A DNA stretch of 64,000 bases from Psychromonas ossibalaenae ATCC BAA-1528 (GTDB lineage: Bacteria; Pseudomonadota; Gammaproteobacteria; Enterobacterales; Psychromonadaceae): the NCBI RefSeq assembly GCF_000381745.1, contig NZ_KB906986.1:19936-83935 (forward strand), written 5' to 3'. Shown piece by piece: positions 1 through 8,703 of this stretch (its first letter is position 1; each line of letters opens with the position of its first letter). The notes beneath the pieces are model-generated. The model made no database searches and was not told the DNA's origin. It saw only the letters and a program-made list of their open reading frames with translations. The position numbers and the translations under genes were made by a program.

Positions 1-1
1 A

Positions 2-55
2 GTTGACGGTATTGAACTGCCAAGCCTGAAATGGGAAAAAGAAACCTGGAAATAA
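2..55 (+). CDS. C-terminal end of an unidentified protein (partial)
   Basis: The window opens inside a reading frame that ends in TAA at 53-55. The visible tail reads VDGIELPSLKWEKETWK. Two hairpin-plus-T-run terminators follow on the same strand, which supports this being the real 3' end of a plus-strand gene. The tail is too short to identify the family. Confidence 0.5.
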   Translation, partial: VDGIELPSLKWEKETWK

Positions 56-71
56 TTCCTTTGTAGTTTTG

Positions 72-101
72 GGCCGAGCACCCATCACGGCCTTTTTTTT
101 T
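72..101 (+). terminator. Rho-independent terminator
   Basis: GGCCG and CGGCC arms are followed directly by a run of eight or more T on the plus strand. It lies 17 bases after the stop of the partial gene at the left edge. Confidence 0.7.
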
Positions 102-157
102 ACTGTCACGATTAAACTTTCCCACCGGTACAAGAGATGATTTCTTGTTACTGCTTT

Positions 158-186
158 GGCCGTGGTACCCGCCACGGTCCTTTTTG
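158..186 (+). terminator. Second tandem terminator
   Basis: GGCCGTGG pairs with CCACGG(T)CC, with one bulged base, around a short TACCCG loop, followed by TTTTTG on the plus strand. It resembles the terminator 80 bases upstream and probably backs it up. It also protects the convergent regulator gene from read-through. Confidence 0.65.
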
Positions 187-217
187 TATAAACACAGATA
201 AACCTCTGTTTGAACCG

Positions 218-1627
218 CTATTCTGCTGCAGCCTCCACTAAATAACGGCTGATTCGACCTTTTGCATTTTTAGGTTTACGCACGGACCTTCCCTGCTTTT
301 TATCTAAAAAATATTTCAATGCCAGCTTATGAGCCGGCATTGAAACCGCCCCAATCAAACCTAACTGCTGCTCTGCTTGTACATAATTACCTGATAAAGC
401 ATTAGCCGTAGCTCGTCCTAAACACACTTCATTAAGCTTCAATGGATAAGCTTCTTCAAACCAGTATATCGCGCTGTCTAACGCGGCCGGTTCCTTATCA
501 ACCATATAGGACTCCATTTTATACCAGGCCATAGCCGCTTTCACTAAAGGGCAGTCAACCGTACAGGCTTCCAAAGAGTCAGAGAGCATTTTTTCTGTGG
601 TCGGGTGAAAAGCGGCGGCTTCAGTATAAACATAAGCAACCAGCTGCATACGGTAACGCGCTATAGCCGGGCTCGGCGCTTGTTTAGCAATACGAATCGC
701 TTCCGCGATGGCTTTGTCTCTGCCGGGACCGTCTTCACTTAACTTTGAAGTGAGTTTGATGATTAAATCATCAAGCTCTTCATCTAAGGTTTCCATTGAC
801 AGGTTATTAATATCCAGCAGCTGTTCTTCACCGGATTCATTGATAGTTAAAAACAGTTTAACCTGATCACCGCTGTAACGCAGTAAAGGCTGAATTCTAA
901 TATCAATATCCGCAGCTTGCGGTGTGCTTTTATTGGGGCAGACATTCGCCATTTTTAACTTGCTGCAGTCGAAAAACACCTGCTGCCCGGTCTCCTTCAA
1001 GGTACCTTTTAAAGCTGCGTACAGATAACCGGTAATCGCATAGGAAAGCGGATCTGCCGGCAGCTCTCCCTGTTTACTTAAAACTGGTGCAGGATAAATC
1101 ATCACCACAGCCGGCTTTTTAGGCCATAAGGTGATCATCAGCGTCACGACCACTGCAGCAGCAATAATCACTGCTGCAGGTTTGACAAACCATGATTTTT
1201 TATTAACCACCGGCAGCGGATCTGTCTGTTCACTTTCACAGACGATTTGATTGTTAGACTCTAATGAAACAGCCGGCTGTGCAGAAGGGCTATCTTTAGT
1301 CAGCACACCAACAAAGCGGTATCCTTGACGCGGCACGGTTTTTATTACCTGTGGGGATTTATGATCCTCTCCAAGAAACTTGCGCAGTTTACTGATCGAC
1401 TGGTTAAGGGAATTCTGCGTTACCACTACGCCGGGCCACACCTGCTCAAAAATCTCTTCTCGAGATACGACTTGCTCCTGATTCACCACCAGGATCTCCA
1501 GCAGCAGCATAAGCTGCGGTTCTATTCGTTCAGCGCTTTCTAAACTTATCGTGTTGTGCACAGGATCAACCAGTATACGGTTGTTAATCCAGTATTTGTT
1601 ACATTTAAAATCGATTGGCTGGTGCAT
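218..1627 (-). CDS. ToxR/CadC-like membrane-anchored transcriptional regulator
   Basis: 469 residues in the CadC/ToxR architecture. Residues about 20-108 form an OmpR-type winged helix, ending in the typical TVPRQGYRFVG strand-turn. A single hydrophobic segment (about 150-170) follows, then a periplasmic domain of about 300 residues. The periplasmic part has two short-spaced Cys pairs (CSKLKMANVC and CTVDC) that could form disulphides. Such proteins bind DNA from the membrane and respond to periplasmic signals. Neither a target gene nor a partner (ToxS-like or lysine permease) is adjacent, so the signal is unknown. The gene is monocistronic, with the LysR gene 177 bases upstream on the same strand. 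Confidence 0.8.
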   Translation of the reverse strand: MHQPIDFKCNKYWINNRILVDPVHNTISLESAERIEPQLMLLLEILVVNQEQVVSREEIFEQVWPGVVVTQNSLNQSISKLRKFLGEDHKSPQVIKTVPRQGYRFVGVLTKDSPSAQPAVSLESNNQIVCESEQTDPLPVVNKKSWFVKPAAVIIAAAVVVTLMITLWPKKPAVVMIYPAPVLSKQGELPADPLSYAITGYLYAALKGTLKETGQQVFFDCSKLKMANVCPNKSTPQAADIDIRIQPLLRYSGDQVKLFLTINESGEEQLLDINNLSMETLDEELDDLIIKLTSKLSEDGPGRDKAIAEAIRIAKQAPSPAIARYRMQLVAYVYTEAAAFHPTTEKMLSDSLEACTVDCPLVKAAMAWYKMESYMVDKEPAALDSAIYWFEEAYPLKLNEVCLGRATANALSGNYVQAEQQLGLIGAVSMPAHKLALKYFLDKKQGRSVRKPKNAKGRISRYLVEAAAE

Positions 1628-1804
1628 AAATAAAGTCTAATTTTGATAAATGGAAGCACTGTTAAATCATCATGAGTCAAAAGAGCATGCGCTTAAATCC
1701 TAGCATAGTTTTTTTTCTTACTGCACATCATTCATAAAGGCTTGATATTATTCTAATATTACTGATAAAAACAGCCCAGCACAGCACCTTTTATTACCTG
1801 TGAC

Positions 1805-2701
1805 CTAGTCAGAAAACTGACTGTTTTTATTCACTGCATTTAAAGTGAAATCAACAAAACGTTTATTAGCAACGGACAAATAACCGTCCCTTCGCCAGGC
1901 CATAGCTAGATCCAGATGCACTGCTGGTACAAACGGGATGCCTTGTATATCCGGTTCGACGTCTGTAACTAACTCTAATAAAGCAGTGATCGCAAATTCA
2001 TTTTTAACAATATTTAAAATCATTGCTAGCAGATTAGTTTCAAAAGAATACTGCGCCGTACAGTGATGTCGCTGACATAACTCGTCAATAACAGCACGGT
2101 GGAAATACCCCGCTTTAAACATAACCAGTTCATGGTCAAAAAAGGTCTGACAGTCAATCTGCTTACGCACCGCTAAAGGATGATTTTGACCCACAGCAGC
2201 CACCATCTGCGAAGTAATTAAATGCTTTGCCTGTAGTTCATCGGGCACATTTTCATTAATAATAATACCTAAGTCCAGCTCTCCGCTGAGCAGAAGATCT
2301 TTAATCGTCTGCGTCCCCGATTCCACAATGCTCAGGTTTAGATGCGGATGCTGAAACTTAAACGCCATTAATATTTCAGGAAAAAAATAGGTTCCCATCA
2401 TGCTCGGGATACCGATTTTCACTTCTCCCTTTTCAAGCCCGCGCAGTTCATCCACGGCAGTCTGGGCATCGGCCATTTTATTGAGAATGATTTTCGCATG
2501 GCTCAGCAAAACCTGCCCTTCTTTAGTAACCGATACCCCTTTACGGCTGCGGTACAGTAAAGTTACACCGAGCTTTTGTTCAAATTTAGACATGGAAATG
2601 CTTAAGGCTGACTGCGCAATATTCAAGGATGCAGCAGCTTTTGTATAACTGCCATGCTCAACAACAGAGACAAAATAATGTAGGTTCTTAGAATTAAGCA
2701 T
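1805..2701 (-). CDS. LysR-family transcriptional regulator (YnfL-like)
   Basis: 298 residues, the standard LysR length. The N-terminal winged helix-turn-helix (residues 4-62, with GSYTKAAASLNIAQSALS) precedes a periplasmic-binding-protein-like effector domain from about residue 90. The gene is divergent from an MFS transporter with a 95-base shared promoter region, the same arrangement as E. coli ynfL/ynfM. The likely role is effector-dependent control of the transporter and of itself; the effector is not predictable. ATG at 2701 is the natural start, since the HTH begins immediately after it. Confidence 0.88.
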   Translation of the reverse strand: MLNSKNLHYFVSVVEHGSYTKAAASLNIAQSALSISMSKFEQKLGVTLLYRSRKGVSVTKEGQVLLSHAKIILNKMADAQTAVDELRGLEKGEVKIGIPSMMGTYFFPEILMAFKFQHPHLNLSIVESGTQTIKDLLLSGELDLGIIINENVPDELQAKHLITSQMVAAVGQNHPLAVRKQIDCQTFFDHELVMFKAGYFHRAVIDELCQRHHCTAQYSFETNLLAMILNIVKNEFAITALLELVTDVEPDIQGIPFVPAVHLDLAMAWRRDGYLSVANKRFVDFTLNAVNKNSQFSD

Positions 2702-2705
2702 ATGT

Positions 2706-2739
2706 AAAATATATACCCGAGATAAGTTTAATATATTTT
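2706..2739. promoter_or_regulatory. Inverted repeat in divergent LysR/MFS promoter
   Basis: AAAATATAT (2706-2714) and ATATATTTT (2731-2739) are perfect inverted arms separated by 16 bases. They lie between the divergent LysR and MFS start codons, where an autoregulating LysR protein would bind. The AT-rich composition means chance symmetry is possible. Confidence 0.4.
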
Positions 2740-2796
2740 CAATACTACCATTTAATCGCTAACCTATTATTAAAAAGTCAGCAGCGGATCTCAAAA

Positions 2797-3993
2797 ATGA
2801 TTAAATTACATTCAGCCCCATATAAACGCGTGACTGTCGGCCTCGGGTTAGGCTCATTTTTAGTATTTTGTAACCTCTATTATTTTCAGCCGTTACTGCC
2901 CTTTTTCATGCATACATTTAATGCCACAGAAATACAGGTAAACTGGCTGTTCTCTATTACGACACTGGCTGTGGCGGCCGCGCTTATCCCCTGGGCGATT
3001 ATTTCTGAAATTTACGGACGCCGTCTGGTGATGTTATGCAGTTTAGTGTTAATCCCGATTATTAATTTCCTTATGTTTTTTAGTCAGGATTTATCCGACC
3101 TGCTTGTGCTGCGCTTTTTACTGGGCATTTCTCTGGCAGGATTTATTGCCGTCGCCGTCGCTTATATGGCAGATGAGTTTGAGCCCCAGGCTTTATTAAT
3201 TGCGGTCGGCGGCTATATCAGCGCCAATTCGCTAGGCGGTATTCTAGGACGAATATACGGCGGGGTAATGACCGATTTTATCGGCTTAAAGTGGACAATA
3301 TTAAGCATGTCTGTTTTAAGCTTCACGGCACTGCTTTTTATCTTACCGCGGATCAGCCGGCAGAAGCACTTCACTCCGCAAAAGGGACGTTTTTTACATC
3401 ATAACAGACAGCTTCTTACTCATATGCGTACACCCAAAATATTGCTGGCAACGATTATCGGCGGCTTAAATTTTGCGATGTTTATCAATATCTATACTGT
3501 GATGGCCTTTAAATTATCATCGCCCCCCTTGTCACTGCCTGCAAGTATCACGTCTCTGATTTTTTTATGTTATTTAGCCGGCACATTGTCGGCGAAACTA
3601 AGCGGACGCTGGACAAAAAAATACAGCACGACTTCGGGCATACTGGCAGCTCTAGGTGTGTGTTTCAGCGCCATCATAATTATGTCACTGCAGAGTTTAT
3701 TTTCGATTGTGCTGGGGCTGCTGCTGCTCAGCGGCGGCGCATTTTTTACCCACTCTCTGGCTTATGGTTTTGTCGGGCGAAATGCACTGCACGGAAAATC
3801 TACCGCAACCGCGCTGTATCTGGTGATGTATTACTGCGGCGGCAGCCTGGGCGGGTTTGTACTGATATCCTGCTGGCAGTCAGGGGGCTGGCCGATGGTC
3901 TTTGCAGCCTGTGCTTTCACTTATTTAATCATGGCGGCACTGACTGTTTATTTAAGCCGGAAAACACAGGTTATCAAGACACAATATGCTTAA
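2797..3993 (+). CDS. MFS transporter, YnfM-like efflux family
   Basis: 398 residues with about 12 hydrophobic segments, consistent with a major facilitator superfamily drug or metabolite exporter. The loop between TM2 and TM3 carries a motif-A-like element (EIYGRRLVM). The N-terminal FCNLYYFQPLLP resembles E. coli YnfM and related proteins. It is divergent from a LysR regulator that probably controls it. The stop codon is only 6 bases from the stop of the convergent downstream gene, with no intrinsic terminator between them, so convergent transcripts probably overlap. The substrate is unknown. Confidence 0.85.
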   Translation: MIKLHSAPYKRVTVGLGLGSFLVFCNLYYFQPLLPFFMHTFNATEIQVNWLFSITTLAVAAALIPWAIISEIYGRRLVMLCSLVLIPIINFLMFFSQDLSDLLVLRFLLGISLAGFIAVAVAYMADEFEPQALLIAVGGYISANSLGGILGRIYGGVMTDFIGLKWTILSMSVLSFTALLFILPRISRQKHFTPQKGRFLHHNRQLLTHMRTPKILLATIIGGLNFAMFINIYTVMAFKLSSPPLSLPASITSLIFLCYLAGTLSAKLSGRWTKKYSTTSGILAALGVCFSAIIIMSLQSLFSIVLGLLLLSGGAFFTHSLAYGFVGRNALHGKSTATALYLVMYYCGGSLGGFVLISCWQSGGWPMVFAACAFTYLIMAALTVYLSRKTQVIKTQYA

Positions 3994-3999
3994 AGATAA

Positions 4000-4404
4000 T
4001 TAACGCCCTAAAAGCTCTACCTGCTGTCGTTCCAGCTCTGTCAAAGCACCATAAAAACGCGGGTAAGGCCAGCCGTAACCCCAGCGGAAACTGGTTGGTA
4101 AAAACGGTGTACCGCCGACTCTAACTCCCAAAAGCATTAATAAAGCAACTTCAGGCTCCCCGACTTTAGTGACACAGCGTTTCAAAGCCTTATCGGAGTC
4201 TATCCGCTGCTGGTAAGTCCCGCCCTTCCAGTAGTCATAATCATGAATTTCACAACATGAAAGCCATAATTTATTCTGCTCTATTGTTCCGTCAGGAAAT
4301 GCACTGCAGCCGTCACTGGTAAACGGCGCGAGGGTGTCCGCATGAACGAAAGGCAGTCCCAGCACTAACAACAGCAGGGGAATTATCTTATTTAATCTTG
4401 TCAT
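4000..4404 (-). CDS. Small secreted protein with phospholipase A2-like CCxxHD motif
   Basis: 134 residues starting with a clear signal peptide (cleavage near residue 22, FVHA). The mature protein has DGCSAFPDG followed by CCEIHDYDYWKGG and a later Cys in LKRCV. CCxxHD is the catalytic helix signature of secreted phospholipase A2 enzymes, and DGCS resembles the calcium-loop region. This small prokaryotic family is usually annotated as hypothetical. The fold assignment rests on the motif; lipase activity is inference. It may be co-transcribed after the GNAT gene (33 bases between them). Confidence 0.65.
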   Translation of the reverse strand: MTRLNKIIPLLLLVLGLPFVHADTLAPFTSDGCSAFPDGTIEQNKLWLSCCEIHDYDYWKGGTYQQRIDSDKALKRCVTKVGEPEVALLMLLGVRVGGTPFLPTSFRWGYGWPYPRFYGALTELERQQVELLGR

Positions 4405-4437
4405 AATACCTGCACTACCTGTTAAACCGTCGATGCC

Positions 4438-4860
4438 CTAATCTAATATTTTGTGCATCGATAAATGCACAATACCGGCTTCCATAAACTCTTCACCAAA
4501 GGGGATAAAACCTAGTTTTGTATAAAAATCGACTGCTTGTTTTTGTGCCCCAAGATAAACTCGCTGATAGCCCTGTTCAGCGGCAGCATCAATTAATGAC
4601 AGCACAATCTTAGCACCCAGCCCCTGACCTCTATAATCACGCAGCACAGCAATACGCCCGATATGTCCGTCTTCTAACATGCGTCCGGTAGCGGCGGCTT
4701 GACCGTCAACAAACAGCAGAGCATGCAGGGCAGACTGATCGTTGCCGTCAAATTCAATCTCGGCATCTATCCCCTGCTCTTTAATAAAAACAGTTTCTCT
4801 AATGAAACGAATAGCGTGTTTGTTTTCACTGTCAAATGCGACATTTTTTACTGCTGACAT
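4438..4860 (-). CDS. GNAT-family N-acetyltransferase
   Basis: 140 residues. The acetyl-CoA binding motif A is visible as IGRIAVLRDYRGQGLGAKI (residues about 67-85). A C-terminal AVDFYTKLGF and a GIVHLSMHK tail are typical of the ElaA/YjcF-like GNAT subgroup. It probably acetylates a small molecule or protein amine; the substrate is not predictable. It is the first gene of a possible two-gene unit with the PLA2-like gene. Confidence 0.85.
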   Translation of the reverse strand: MSAVKNVAFDSENKHAIRFIRETVFIKEQGIDAEIEFDGNDQSALHALLFVDGQAAATGRMLEDGHIGRIAVLRDYRGQGLGAKIVLSLIDAAAEQGYQRVYLGAQKQAVDFYTKLGFIPFGEEFMEAGIVHLSMHKILD

Positions 4861-5349
4861 TATTTAACCTTGTGGTGAATCAGGCCGGACAATTCCAGCT
4901 GCTGATTAAAAATTCATTTTAGAAGCGGCTGTCTATTGGATTTGCAGCAATGTGCTAAGCCTTTTACCTGGAATTTTTTATACCGGCAGCACAGTACTTC
5001 TTGTTTAGACTTTACTATGTTTAATCTGCGATTCAAACCCGCAATTATATTCTGAACTGTAAATATCCGCAGTTGATAAGCATCTGCAAAGCACAATTCC
5101 AGCTTATATAAACAGGCTTGATTGAACTGAATAATGACATTCAGCAGCTTGTTAATAGAGTAATGAACAGCGCGCCTTATTACCGTGGAATTTTAAATAT
5201 GATTTACTAACTGTTTGGCGATATTCTGAAACGCGGGGTTAATTGAGACTTACGATAAGCGTTTGTATAGCGGCACTTTTAATAAAAATGCCGGTCAGCT
5301 ATAAACTGACCGGCATTTTCCGGGAATAATAATTTACTCCTGCAAAGTT
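4861..5349. other. Intergenic region without a supportable gene
   Basis: 489 bases. A minus-strand frame is open for about 90 codons (about 4914-5190), but it has no ATG, no Shine-Dalgarno sequence, no recognisable domain and Cys/Lys-rich noise-like content, so I do not call it. The only solid element is the terminator at 5285-5319. Confidence 0.6.
5285..5319 (-). terminator. Strong terminator of the GH19-like gene
   Basis: A perfect 14-bp stem (AAAATGCCGGTCAG / CTGACCGGCATTTT) with a 7-base loop. On the minus strand it is followed by TTTTTATT, directly downstream of the chitin-binding gene that ends at 5350. Confidence 0.85.
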
Positions 5350-8181
5350 TTACTGCGGGTTAAGACCTAATGATTCTAAGACTAACTTGAAGTTAGCACG
5401 GCGATCTTCAATGGCATGAACATCACCACTTACAGGGCAGGTAGAATCCGGGCAGCCGCGGTTAACGATACCAGATACATCATCAACAAATTCATTACCT
5501 ACCAGACCACCGTCTACATACTTTTTAAGTTCATCGTAGTAGTCCCAGTCTGCATATTGACCACCTTCATCATCGTATGCCTGTACTGAATTAACCCAGA
5601 AAAACAGACCTGCAATCCATTTGATCTCCTTATTCTCTTCCGAGCTGCAGATCAGCCCTGGATTTGAACATAAATCTAAATCGGCGTATAACGGGCTCTC
5701 CGGCGGCGCTTCAACGGTAAGACCATCAACCTTTTTACCTATCAGGTCAGGATCAACGTGTGAACGACCTACGAAGTGGTTAAGCGTACCAAAGTTTTGA
5801 CGACCTGTGGTTTGAATAACACCACGTCCCCACCAGCCGCAGCCTTCAACACTTGCTTCTGCTTCACCTGGGTGACCGTCCCAGATAAATTTACCTGCCT
5901 TTTGACCAACATAGACTTCACATTCATCACGTTCATAAGCCTGCTTAGAGCTATCTATACCTGTCGGTGGAGTACCACACCAACCATCACTATGAGACCA
6001 GCGGCCAACTTTACCGTCAATAAGCAGGCCCTGCTCTTCCAGTACTGCATCAGGAGCAACAAACAGAGGAGCTGGAGCGCCGTACCATTCAGCATGGGTC
6101 AGTGCAGTCTGTTCCATCTTATTATCGCGAGGACAAGAGTAAGCATGGTCTTTACCTGATACAGGGTTAACACCATAATCTGCATATTTCTGACCTAACT
6201 GACCACAACTTGCTGTCATTGTGTAGGTTGCTGGTGCGCCGTAGTCAGTATGAGACCAGTTATTTTCGTCACAGGCATTGAAACGAATTGTTTCCTGCAT
6301 ACTTTGTGATAAAAACGCAGCAATAGCGACTTTGGCGTATAGCGTATTCGTTGCATCATCAGCATTTTCATCGATTAACCAGAACGTATCACCAGCGACA
6401 CCCACATTGTGCATTGAGTTTAAGCCGGTTAAAAAATCAGCCCAGTTATAGATTGTTGACGGGATCCACTTTAAATCTGGCGTTTCATAAAGGAAAACTT
6501 CATTATCCATAACTGTTTCAGCATCTTCTAAGTCTTTGTTCAGTGACTCAATGCTTGTTAACGGAACCTCATCCATAGGCTGACCTACATAATACAGCGG
6601 CACTTTAGCGTTGTCGTAGCGATCAATTTTAGCTTCTAAATCCATCGTATTAGTATCGAACAAAATAGCAAAAATGTTGCTGTGAGCCGCTTTACGTAGA
6701 TTGCTCTCACCGGCAGTATTACCCATAAAGTAACCTGCAGCCTGATCCGTTGGAATATTAGACAACATTGCAGGCGCCTTAGCGTGGTCTGTCACTTGTT
6801 TCACGTATTCCAAAGCGTTATGCCACTGGCCGCTTGTTAAAGCATCAGAATCACTGGACTTAGAGAACGCAATAAAATCAGCTTCTGATTCACCTTTATA
6901 AAGCTCGAAGCTGCTAAGCAGGTCAGCCGTTGCTTTAGAGGCAGCATCCCATACAGACTGTCTGCCTGAGTGAGTGTCAAAAGCAAAATCACCAATACTT
7001 AAAGACCAGCCGAAAACAGCCTTAGGCGCAAGCGTAGACAAGACTAAGTTCTGAGCTTGAGCCCAGCCTTGCGCATTATCGGTTAATGCATTGATCTCGC
7101 TGCTGTCGATTTGTTGACCTGTGTTAATTAACGCTTGAGTTAAAGCACGTTTAACTTCAATACTGCCCAAAGACGCGCCTTTATCAGCCGTTATATTATC
7201 AAGCACATCAGTGCTGATGATGACTGTTTTTTGCTTGGCCTTAGTCGCAGCTGTAATCAGTTCTTCGAAAGACTCTGTTAATAGATCATAATCAGACAGG
7301 TCTTCGCTGTTGATAGTCTCTACCGTCACCATCTTAGGCGCATCTGAAGACGGGCTGGCAGCAACAAAGTCACTCGGCCAGCGGTGAAGGGACAAATTAA
7401 CCGGATCACTCGGATTTGGTAAAGACAGCAGCGCTGCTTCACCAGGCGCTGTGCCATCACAGTTCAAATGATGCTCCCAGTCACTTGAACTACCAGGCAC
7501 CTCCTGCGTCCAGCTTTTAGCTTTATGAGCGATGTTTTCATGAACCATGATATCGCCAGCATCAGCATAACTAGGCTTACCTTCCCAGTCAGTTTGAGTC
7601 CAGTCAGGATAAACATTAAAATCTGCACAGAGTGCACCTGGGTCTGGCGTTGGCTCTGATTCTGGCTCAGGTTCTGGCTCTGGCTCTGGCTCTGGAATCG
7701 GGTCAACACCTGGATCTGGTTCTTCACCCGGCTCTGATGTACCATCCGGACAGTCTACTTCATCCCAAAACCAAGAAGTGCCGTTTGGTGTTTCCCATAC
7801 TCCCGGGTTGTTTTTAGCGATATAGCACTCATTCTTATAAGAAACCATATCGCCATTTTCGACTTTTGTTTATCCAGGGATAAACGGAATGACATCCCCG
7901 CCAGCAGGCGGCTCTCCAGGAGTACCAGGACAGTCTACTTCATCCCAGAACCATGAAGCACTTGCACTTGGTGTTTCCCATACTCCCGGATTGTTTTTCG
8001 CGATGTAGCACTCATTATCATAAGAGACCATATCACCATTTTCGACTTTTGTTTCTCCAGGAACAAACGGTGTAACTTGCTCCCCGGCAGCAAAAACATT
8101 CGAGCTGACCGATAATGTCAGCGTCGAAGAAAACAAAGCAACCGAGACTGCTTTTTTTACCTGACTAACCTTAAAACTCAT
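5350..8181 (-). pseudogene. Secreted multi-CBM GH19-like chitinase, interrupted by an in-frame TAA
   Basis: One continuous 943-codon frame except for TAA at 7870-7872. The start at 8181 has an AAGGA Shine-Dalgarno and a signal peptide (ending VFAA). Then come two tandem CBM5/12-like modules (VENGDMVSY...), an acidic Pro-Glu linker (about 7640-7700), a third CBM5/12-like module (DWTQTDWEG...), an unassigned region of about 300 residues, and a lysozyme/GH19-like C-terminal domain (about 518-832 of the downstream part). That domain has GWWGRGVIQTTGRQNFG, the counterpart of GH19 GRGxxQxTG. The stop sits at the first codon of the second CBM, where copy one has GAA, so it is a single G-to-T nonsense change. 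The 832 codons after it are otherwise intact. An internal ATG at 7848 has no Shine-Dalgarno and would lack a signal peptide. Expected role: secreted chitin or peptidoglycan hydrolase. Confidence 0.8.
7741..8070 (-). repeat. Tandem direct repeat encoding two CBM5/12-like modules
   Basis: Copy A is about 7924-8070 and copy B about 7741-7887, offset by 183 bases (61 codons). Both encode PF(V/I)PG-x-TKVENGDMVSY followed by CYIAKNNPGVWETP. The copies are nearly identical in nucleotide sequence apart from a few substitutions, one of which turns GAA into the TAA at 7870-7872. This implies a recent duplication and leaves a target for homologous deletion. Confidence 0.85.
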
Positions 8182-8337
8182 ACCTAATCCTTACCTTTAA
8201 AGACTATATTATTACAACTTAAAATGTTTATATCCGCGCTTCTATGCTTATATTACGGCTTAAATTGACTTCAAAAAACACACAATTACCCAACATGACA
8301 CACTAAACTACCACCCAATAGGTAGCCCAAATCTGTG

Positions 8338-8387
8338 TTTTTTGTGATTTTTTGTGATTTTTTGTGATTTTTTGTGATTTTTTGTGC
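8338..8387. repeat. 10-bp tandem repeat with phased T-tracts
   Basis: Four perfect copies of TTTTTTGTGA plus a fifth ending in GC, at exactly 10-bp spacing, 150-200 bases upstream of the chitinase-like start codon. T-tracts repeated once per helical turn give intrinsic DNA curvature. Each unit also carries TGTGA, the half-site of the CRP operator. Confidence 0.8.
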
Positions 8388-8523
8388 AAAAAACACACGC
8401 AGAAAAAAACAACTACAACTATCATTTTAAAATCAACAATCTAAATAAAACAGGTGATTAATAACAGTAAATCTGCTTGCTCGTATTTAAGCGGGACAAT
8501 CAATAACAAAGGCACTTAACGGT

Positions 8524-8576
8524 GGCAGAACAAAGCCGGAATAATCATGTTATGCTCACTCCGGCTTTGTTCTGCC
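8524..8576. terminator. Perfect 17-bp inverted repeat (terminator or attenuator-like hairpin)
   Basis: GGCAGAACAAAGCCGGA (8524-8540) and its exact complement (8560-8576) enclose a 19-base loop. There is no T-run on either side, so intrinsic termination is uncertain. It lies between the divergent chitinase-like and solute-binding-protein genes, 127 bases before the preferred start of the latter. Confidence 0.5.
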
Positions 8577-8703
8577 GTATAAATCAACACTTCAATCATA
8601 ATAAGATGCTATGGTTATAGGGTATATTTTCGCTAGTGGTCAGCGTCTGTTTTGTCTAAGCCCAATTTTCCTCTTAACGGCCGGCCTTTACATTGGGATA
8701 TTT

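Noticed and set aside
4914..5096. A 60-codon minus-strand frame, open further upstream to about 5190
   Set aside because: It needs a TTG start, has no Shine-Dalgarno and no recognisable domain; an open run of this length is expected occasionally by chance.
7870..7872. Stop-codon readthrough or selenocysteine-like recoding of the chitinase gene
   Set aside because: The codon is TAA, not TGA. The sister repeat shows GAA, so a simple point mutation explains it, and a second broken gene has TAG instead.
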